Shown here: piece by piece, positions 56,982 through 64,000 of the stretch
Numbering within the stretch: position 1 is the stretch's first letter
Layout of the letters: each line of letters begins with the position of its first letter
Source of the DNA: Metopolophium dirhodum
Lineage: Eukaryota > Arthropoda > Insecta > Hemiptera > Aphididae
Assembly: GCF_019925205.1 (NCBI RefSeq)
Contig: NC_083561.1
Span: 20,459,217 to 20,523,216, forward strand
Direction: 5' to 3'
Length of the DNA: 64,000 bases
The notes under the pieces: generated by a model
Database searches by the model: none
What the model was told of the DNA's origin: nothing
Seen by the model: the letters and a program-made list of their open reading frames with translations, nothing else
Made by a program: the position numbers and the translations under genes

Positions 56982-58500
56982 TTAATCATCATCGCTCTCG
57001 TCTTCATGAATTTCTTCTTCTTCGTCATTTTGATGTTCTTCATTTTTTTCAAAATTATATGTATTGTTTTCTTCCGTTAAATCCGCTGACAAAACGTCAA
57101 GTGTGTCTATATTGTCATCTGAAACATTGTCGGAACTTGAATTGAAACACGACTGCCCACGACAATGTCCACAAATATTTGAACAATTAATACCAATTTT
57201 TTTGCAACTGCAGTTAGTACCACAGCCTTTTTTACAGTTACAAAAAATCATATTCACCAATTCATCGGGTGCGGGTGGTAACAATGTCATTATAGGCTCC
57301 AAAACATTGTTATTCATTATCCACCCCCAGTTTTCCGGGTTTAATTTGTTGCCCAACCAAATTTGTACCTGGTAATAAACTCGAAGCAGATGCTGTTGGG
57401 TGGCGCTATTTGTTGGTGGTAGAGATGATAATTTCGCAGGTTTATTATTTCTAGTTAGTTTAGCAAATGTTATATGTTGTATCTGTAATTATCGATGGAG
57501 ACCACTTGTTTTTGGGCACCATACATTGCTAAAATAAATTTAATTCCATGTTTGAAAATGTCTTGAACGGAGCAATTTTGATTTTTGAACACTGCTGCTG
57601 CACTTTGAAAGTCTGGACTATTTTCTAATAGTTTTAAGACTTTTGCCTTTCCTTTATTAAAAAATGTTGATGTCGTATCACATCCTGTGACAGCGTGCAA
57701 AAATAAAAAATGTTCTCTACCAAAATTGTAGTGATCCATGCTATTAGTAGATGAGTATATTTTTGTGTCAACGTTTCCTTTACCGGGTTTTAAAAAAACA
57801 TTTGTTTTTGCGACGGAGTGCGTGCTATTAGTATAACTAAGAGATCTACGTCTTCTCAAACAATAATAATTTTCCTAGTGTATGCTTCTTCGATTGCTGT
57901 TTCTATGATAAGTACGTCAGCATCGTCTTGAGCTTGTTTTGAAGCTATATTAACATTTTCTAATTTTTGCATCAATGTAGAAATAAATCTGTTTTTATTC
58001 GATCGATTTGAAAGAAACTTTTCTTGACTTATAGGCACTTTCATTGTTTCATTAAAAAAAACTTCAAAAGACCCACTAAATGCCTCAGATCGTCGAAACT
58101 GTTCCATCGCCTTTATATTTTTACTGTTATCGTTATATCCATCGAATACAACAATTACATTGGACCCAAAATGTTTTTTTAAATATGCAATATATTTATT
58201 AAATATACATTGAAAAGTATCATCTTGATGCCATATAACACGATGCAAAAGAAATCCATCGTCGATGATATAGGTAGCGTTTGAAGTATCCATTTCATAA
58301 ATACTTGGTTTAAAACATTTGAATAATGTGGATTTATTCGTTTTTCGCATACCTACATCGTCAAATATAGCCAAAGGGTATGGAGATAATTCATATTTTA
58401 AATATTCATCTAGATTATCTAGATTATGTAATATAAGCAGTAGGTACTTGTAAAAAAATTCAGAACGCACTAAAAACACGATAAACACGTGACCGAACAC
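56982..58500 (-). pseudogene. PIN/FEN-like protein with Cys-rich tail, broken
   Basis: From high to low coordinate: LDEYLKYELSPYPLAIFDDV and GMRKTNKSTLFKCF, then VIVVFDGYNDNSKNIKAMEQ, FRRSEAF, KFLSNRSNKNRFISTLMQKL, KQAQDDADVLIIETAIEEA, EDVDLLVIL, then FLHAVTGCDTTSTFFNKGKA, NCSVQDIFKHGIKFILAMYG. The tail has PAPDELVNMIFCNCKKGCGT, C-x-C-x5-C and GHCRGQSCFN, and an acidic end. Paired Asp motifs (DGY, DDAD, EDVDLL, GCDTT) fit a PIN/FEN-type metal-dependent nuclease (inference); the family is multi-copy in aphids and other animals. Breaks: a stop at 57857 where relatives have Gly, a shift near 57800, and another near 57474. The N-terminus is shorter than in relatives. It is the only gene between the long inverted arms. 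Confidence 0.75.
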
Positions 58501-58719
58501 AACTAAATACTCATCTACTGCTGCTGGCCGGTCCGGCTATGAATGTCGAACACAGCTGCGTCTATTGTTACTAAAAAAGGTCTACCTATATATATATATA
58601 TATTATATGTGTATATGTACAACCTGTTTCCCCCAACCACCCAGTTTGCCGTCTGGCATCCAGACAACAGTAATATGTACAAATGTACAATGTACCTACA
58701 TAAACATCTTGCATAAAAA

Positions 58720-59285
58720 GAATGCATTTTTATTATCGTTATTATAATATGATATAATATTATATTATATTATTGTAATTTTGTATGGTAAACATTAAAA
58801 TTTGTGTACCGCAAGTGCGATTGGATATATATATATACAACCATTTTGTAGAGAATTGTGTCCTCTACAATTTTTGTTCGAGACTTTTTATCGTACAAAC
58901 AGTATAAAGCGAGATATTAACGCAAAGGCTACTTGTTTTTAGCGAAAAAATCATATTTCATTAAAAGTGTACACATTGTTGGCCTTATAACGGAAAAACT
59001 ATTAACTTGACGTGAAAATGTCAAGAGACTATTTTTGTAGATAATTACCTCCCCTACAATTTGTATCTAAAACTTTTTTTTGTACGACCAATAAAAAACG
59101 AGATATTAAAAAAAAGGCCAATTTCGTGACCTTTGACCTCGAATAACCTTTAACGCGTACATGATATCGAGGTCGACTTTTTAGACATTGTTTACAACGA
59201 TGTAATAAAGATGTGTACCAAAATTCAGTTAGGTGGGAATTTTTCCGAGCTGAACCCCTTTTTTCGTCTAATTGCACTGGACTAC
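58720..59285. repeat. Right long terminal inverted repeat
   Basis: Reverse complement of 56259-56817. A further diverged unit of the same pattern (ACCTTTGACCTCGAATAATC, GAAACTTTTTATTCTATA) lies outside it at about 59440-59600. The minus frame 59029-59316 is a shadow. Confidence 0.85.
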
Positions 59286-59289
59286 AGTT

Positions 59290-59960
59290 CCACCGTGGTT
59301 TACGAATTTTAATCACCCTACAAAATTACGTGTAAAAACAATTAATAATCATACGAATATTATATGGATCGTTAATTCGTATATAGCTAGAACTGTCACT
59401 TTTATATGATAAAATTATGCAATAACCTTGTTGATGTTTCTCTCTACCTACTACAAGTTTTGTTTGAAACTTTTTATTCTATATAGTATATGTCTACGGC
59501 GAAATTAAAAGTGAGACATTAAATTATTCCTGCAAACCTTTGACCTCGAATAATCTTTTACACGTGTCTTATACTCTTATGATATGAATTTGGACTTTGC
59601 ACACAAGCCTGGATTGAGGAGTAACAGGGGTGCCCACAACGGATATCGAACAATAGTAGTACTCTGTCGGGTAGTAGGTACGTTTCCTATAATATATGCG
59701 ATGGAAAATGAATTATTAATATAATTCATATTAATTATAACTCCTAATAATAAAATATTAAAATATATACTATTTTAAAAACGATTTTGATACATTTATA
59801 AATTATATTCCATGGTATTTAGATTTATTGATGCGTAAATAAATTATCTGGGTGAATAATTTACTGTGTTTAAAATAATATCATAAACATTATTTATATC
59901 ATTTATTTTCTTATCTTTTCGTATTTTGGTATAAATATTTGTTTGTATAATTAAAATACT
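59290..59960. other. Spacer with a relict long-TIR unit
   Basis: Apart from the diverged TIR-like unit at about 59440-59600, nothing is recognised. Confidence 0.45.
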
Positions 59961-60330
59961 TATGCCGGGTTGCATGAACGTTTATTAAATATTTAATGAA
60001 CCAATAGTACGCTATTGAATGAATAAAAAGTTATTCATCCACTAAATGTTAAATAAACGTTCAATAACGTTATTGAGTCATTAAACTATTGGTTACCGGT
60101 CAATTAAACTAATGATCCGATTTCGGTTGAATAAAAATTTATTCGTTCATTAAACAGTAGTATACAGTAGGTACCTACGTCAGTAACTACCTATGCGTCT
60201 TGTCAATGCGTTACACCACTTACACACTCTTACATGTTACATTCTTGAATTTTTACTTGCTTACCACGTATATAATTAATTATTAATATTTAATACCTAC
60301 ATCACAAAGTAATTAAATACACTTTGAAAA

Positions 60331-60701
60331 ATGACTGATTCCGACTCATCTAATTCTGATGATGAAATGGTGTTGGATGTATTATTTTATTTACCCAGAC
60401 CAAGATTCTTTCGGGATAGGTCAAGCCCATTGGAGGATTTCGACGATTTTGACTTTAAAAGTAGGTTTAGGTAAGTAACTAATAGCTATAATAACCAATA
60501 AGTTAAATAAAATGTAAATCGTACCTAATTTGATACACAATAAATGCATTTTTTTACAATAGACTATCAAAGGAAACTTTTGTATTTTTATTACATTTAA
60601 TTGGAAACGATTTGCGACGTTCTACAAATAGAAGCTTCGCCATTTCTCCAGAAATACAAATTTTGGTGACTTTAAGATACTATGCTACAGGTACCTTTCA
60701 A
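60331..60701 (+). pseudogene. HARBI1-like transposase, exons 1 and 2 only
   Basis: Exon 1 (60331-60470) begins MTDSDSSNSDDEMVLDVLFY and has PRFFRDRSSPLEDFDDFDFK, ending at donor GTAAGT. Exon 2 (60563-60701) reads LSKETFVFLLHLIGNDLRRS, FAISPEIQILVTLRYYATGT and FQ, ending at donor GTATGT. This is the N-terminal helical region of Harbinger transposases, before the DDE domain. The two exons join in phase and are free of stops. No exon with the catalytic D, D or E follows before 61992, so the nuclease half has been lost. Acts, when whole, on Harbinger ends in the nucleus. The better preservation relative to the rest suggests a young deletion. Confidence 0.85.
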
Positions 60702-61038
60702 GTATGTATAGTGTAACCTACATCAAAATGTATAGTACCTACCTATATTTTTATTTGTTTTTCTAAATGTAACGTTATATATTATGGTAAAGTTACTGTT
60801 GAACTGAACACATGTGTTGATGCATTAAGATTTAAGACCTCCGCTCTGGTCTATAATAGTGGCAATTTGCAATTTTTTCGCTGCCATCTAAGGCATGTAT
60901 TAGTCATAAATGATTATATAAGTCTGTGCCTGGTTTTGAAACCAATTTAAAAAAAAATTTCCGAAATCAGTTCACTACGTGGCAGTGGCGTGCTAGGCGA
61001 GTTTTTGATCGAAAAAATGGGTTACGGGCAGCCCTTAA

Positions 61039-61560
61039 GGGGACGTCGCACACTCGCACCCTCAAATTATGTTGTTTTGTTGTCTCCGTCTTACACAGTG
61101 AGGAATTTTGTATAGGGGAGGTGGCTAAGTATGCAAATACAATATGTCTTTTATTTACACTTTTTATAGCCCCTTAGCCACCCCCTGGTCTTACATACGT
61201 ACGCATTGCACATTTTACGCTCAGCAAATCACGTTTAGCTCCGTTATTTTAAAAATAAAAGTGAATATAAAATTATAAAATGTATCTAATAAAATTAAAA
61301 TTAATATAAAAATAATCTTATAAAATTCAAAGGTAAGATAATTATCTATAGTCAATCACGTAGGCTTTTTTATTATATTTTAATTTTAAATCGAGTTATA
61401 AGTATTTTAAAATTGTAAATTGTTTGTAGGTACATCTTAAAATTAAAAATACTTATAACTCGCTTTAAAATTAAAATATAATAAATAGCCTATGAGATTT
61501 CCTAGATAATAATCTTACATTTTAATTTTATAAGAAGTCAATTCACTCTTATTTTTTAAC
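61039..61560. mobile_element. Nested TTAA-type element fragment
   Basis: TTAA (61035-61038) precedes GGGGACGTCGCACACTCGCA, then TTGTTGTCTCCGTCTTAC, GTACGCATTGCACATTTTAC and GCTCAGCAAA, as in the MITE at 55479. The right end is not recognisable. Inside, arms at 61333-61418 and 61441-61516 form an imperfect hairpin (CGAGTTATAAGTATTTT / AAATACTTATAACTCG). Confidence 0.65.
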
Positions 61561-61995
61561 TAACGAACATATCTTTCTCCCATTCGGTAAAGTTTTTTCC
61601 CCGTTGCCGTTTTAATTTAAAATCACTTACATTCACTTCTGACATAATAAAAATATACTTTACTTATTACAGACGTAGGACGTAGGTAAACATAAAAACA
61701 CATTAAATAGACAATAGTTAGGTACTAGGTAGTATAATATTATACAATATAAATGCAATTATTTTGTACCGAACAACCGATTAAATTTTCAAACTAAAAC
61801 AACAGCTGATTAGTTGTTATCAATTTTCAGTGATAAGCTTCAGACTTCAACATAAACCTTGGTATCATGTTTGAAACCAATTCATTTTTATTCAACTGTT
61901 TGTGCAACCCAAATCGCTTAATAAAATTATTTAATGATTCAATAAAACTATTCATTAAATAAATTTAAGGAACGGTTTCATGCAACCCGGTATTA

Positions 61996-63890
61996 GTAAT
62001 AGTTAATAGGAATCAAAATGTCCGAAAATTAAAAATAAAACAGAATTCTTGGGTAGTTAAAAATTCCATTTACTTGCGCTTAAAAATTAAAATAATCTAA
62101 GTTTTTTAAATGTTATTTATGACATTTTTCAATTTTTCGGGTAAATCCCAGTTTTATAGTTTCAAAATTGTTATCCGCCTAACAATTATTAAGAAATAAC
62201 AATGTAGGTATAATCTTACAACAACATAGACTTTAAAATGATAACAACCTTTTAGAGTTAACAGTAAGTAGTTACTAATCTATATTGTGTACATAGGTCA
62301 GTCATTAAGCCGCATAATAAACAATATATTATACATAACTTAAGTATACTTTTAATCTGAGTTGATTACAGATTTCTTATATTATTATAATAAGAATCAA
62401 ATACCATTCGGTATTACCTAAACCACCTAATAAAAAATCCAAATTAATGCTATTGTAAGAAAAGTATGATGGGAATTTATGATAGGAAAATAACGAAATG
62501 AAATGTAAATGTCCAAAACTAAAAAATATGAAGGGTTATGAATTTCAACTCCTAAATTCTTACTTTGCATGAGATACTTACCAATTTAGGGAACCTACAT
62601 GGTTCAAATTTCAAGTTTATACCACAACGAGAAGAGCACCACAAAACATTGCACTTTTTTCATTACACTTTTTTTTTGACCCCCATAAATACCTAAGATA
62701 TTAATGTTAACAATCGAATACCATTTACCAATTTACAATTATTACTTTAGCTACCTATTAAAGAATCCAAATTTATGATATTGTAAGAAAAGTAACTGTG
62801 AAGTAATTAATTACGATTACCTATACTATACAGCATGGCTTGCCCAGTTGATTATAATCTGGGGAATAGTCACTGACTACTAAACGAAGACGCGGCTCTA
62901 AATAATCATCAAAATGTATGTAGCTCAGTATTTAGCTTTTATAACTATCAATGAGCGAAAATTTAATTTCACACAAATAGGTAGATAGGTAAATCTGAAA
63001 TATGTATGTATCTGTGTCTACAAAAATGTGCATAGTAATAACTAATAAGTTCTAACGAAATGGGATCAACTTTGAAATCGTCAAAGATTGACCGTTTGGC
63101 CTAGGTAAAAAAGTATTACTAACATTTATAAAAACTACAACGTTTTACAAATTATTTTGTGCTATATGTTAAATGAAAATGCCAATACTTCTTATTTAAG
63201 ATTACTTATTTATATTTGAATAAGTAATATTGTAACGATTGCCATCATCGACCTAGTACATTACTCCTTACATAGAGCACGGATATATGCTAGTATATTG
63301 TGACTCCACGGATGACAGGCTCGACTAGTGATAGGCAGATTCCCAACACCGGGAATTTCACGGGAATATGATAAGTTTTAAATATTGTTCATAGGTATCA
63401 GTTTTAAATTAAACTTATGGCTGTAAAATTGTAAATGATCCAAATGACAGCTCATTATTGATATTATGTTAGTTTAGATTATATTATTTATTCTTTAAAA
63501 AAAAGTTAGTAAGTAACTACCTATAATTTAATTTTTTTTAGTAAAATCTGTACAATGATCACAAAATAAACGATCCAACTTTCATTTATGTATGTTGAAA
63601 AAATAAAATAAACATACTGGAATTGAAATACTAAATAACATAAAAATAATAATTTTTTTTTTTTATAGAATATTTCCGAGAGGTTGGGGAATATTTCTAA
63701 ATAATGGCATATCAACTAGGCTTAACCAACAGTGGATATATGTATTAACGGGTCACAACATACCACTGTCCGATCGATAACCCTCATAATATTATTATAA
63801 ATTTAACTTATAAGTACCTAATATATAATAATTATAAAGATAATACACAATACATAATATATATATTATATGACATATGTTAGGGCAAAG
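61996..63890. other. Intergenic DNA, no gene seen
   Basis: AT-rich. Near 63325 a segment TAGTGATAGGCAGATTCCC resembles a hAT-type end, but no partner end is present before the window stops. Confidence 0.35.
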
Positions 63891-63896
63891 TAGGAA

Positions 63897-63950
63897 ATCT
63901 GTGCATTGTATAACAATGCCGGGCACTGTGTACAATGCCCGAACATTTTG
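63897..63950. repeat. Cluster of short palindromes
   Basis: GCATTGTATAACAATGC is a perfect 7-bp-arm hairpin. Immediately next, CGGGCACTGTGTACAATG then CCCG is a near-perfect 22-bp palindrome. Possibly the end of an element extending beyond the window. Confidence 0.6.
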
Positions 63951-64000
63951 GGCTATGTAAGAATGATAATTTTAATACTCAAATTGTTTATACATATACA

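Larger units (their letters stand above)
56259..59285 (-). mobile_element. Long-TIR element (arms about 560 bp) with PIN-like gene
   Basis: Arms 56259-56817 and 58720-59285 are reverse complements of each other with few differences. Both start GTAGTCCAGTGCAATTAG and run through TCAGCTCGGAAAAATTCCCA, GGTCAAAGGTCACGAAATTG, GTATAAAGCGAGATATTAAC (plus orientation of the right arm) and TCCAATCGCACTTGCGGTA to GAATGCATT. A 14-base segment beside the tip is present only in the right arm. The 1.9-kb centre holds one minus-strand gene, now broken. No target duplication is convincing. Confidence 0.85.
59963..61992 (+). mobile_element. PIF/Harbinger element with TTA duplications
   Basis: Ends TGCCGGGTTGCATGAA (left) and TACCGGGTTGCATGAA (right, complemented) are flanked by TTA at 59960-59962 and 61993-61995, the duplication typical of PIF/Harbinger. 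The subterminal regions on both sides are rich in ATTAAAT / CATTAAA motifs. It contains HARBI1-like exons and a nested fragment at 61039-61560. It is distinct in its ends from the 43.6-kb element. Confidence 0.85.

Noticed and set aside
59029..59316. 95-codon minus-strand frame with basic residues
   Set aside because: It is inside the right long TIR; the mirrored left arm contains the same DNA without an ATG-started counterpart.

Overview
The window is AT-rich animal nuclear DNA, most likely from an aphid or a close hemipteran relative. That is an inference from the 65-75% AT look, spliced transposase genes with GT-AG introns, the mix of element families, and protein families (HARBI1-like, a 'Mutator-like/Kolobok' transposase, a PIN/FEN-like protein with a Cys-rich tail) that are known to be expanded in aphids. 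I see no bacterial operon, tRNA gene, rRNA gene or CRISPR array. Almost everything I can recognise is mobile DNA in different stages of decay. The one locus that looks like a host gene is a compact gene at 51.66-52.06 kb for a small secreted cysteine-rich peptide, and its frame is broken.

Layout. 1-9.8 kb: intergenic DNA with hAT-type non-autonomous elements, several with intact 8-bp target duplications (1142-1286, 3169-5059, 6653-6892, 7357-8181), and a TA-flanked mariner-type element (6192-6644). 9.8-10.1 kb: a SINE with a 5S-rRNA-like internal promoter. 13.3-16.2 kb: a decayed non-LTR retrotransposon split by a copy of an internally repetitive family, called here the GATTCTGAG family. 17.4-18.7 kb: fragments of a Jockey-type ORF1 and a gypsy-type gag-pol on the minus strand. 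19.7-29.5 kb: small elements, a possible solo LTR, hairpins and an inverted pair of 30-bp-unit repeats. 30.2-32.2 kb: a 5'-truncated non-LTR retrotransposon (minus). 33.4 and 38.7 kb: two inverted copies of one palindrome-rich composite element. 40.3 kb: a tRNA-derived SINE whose middle and tail match the 5S-like SINE. 41.5-43.2 kb: a second truncated non-LTR element with an internal deletion.

43.6-51.1 kb: two DNA transposons lie almost end to end, a PIF/Harbinger element (43592-46408; transposase on minus, MADF-like partner on plus) and a TTAA-flanked Kolobok-like element (46414-51120; multi-exon transposase). Each carries a GATTCTGAG-family insertion inside an intron. 51.6-54.3 kb: the peptide gene, then a TIR element that begins about 10 bp after its poly(A) signal. 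56.26-59.29 kb: an element with roughly 560-bp, nearly identical terminal inverted repeats enclosing a broken PIN/FEN-like gene. 59.96-61.99 kb: a second PIF/Harbinger element with TTA duplications, holding the first two transposase exons and a nested element.

How the parts relate: the elements are largely defective and would depend on enzymes encoded elsewhere. The two SINEs appear to share a 3' tail with a LINE fragment at 55.1-55.4 kb, as expected for trans-mobilisation. The most interesting candidates for something undescribed are the long-TIR/PIN-nuclease element and the CX3C-patterned secreted peptide gene.
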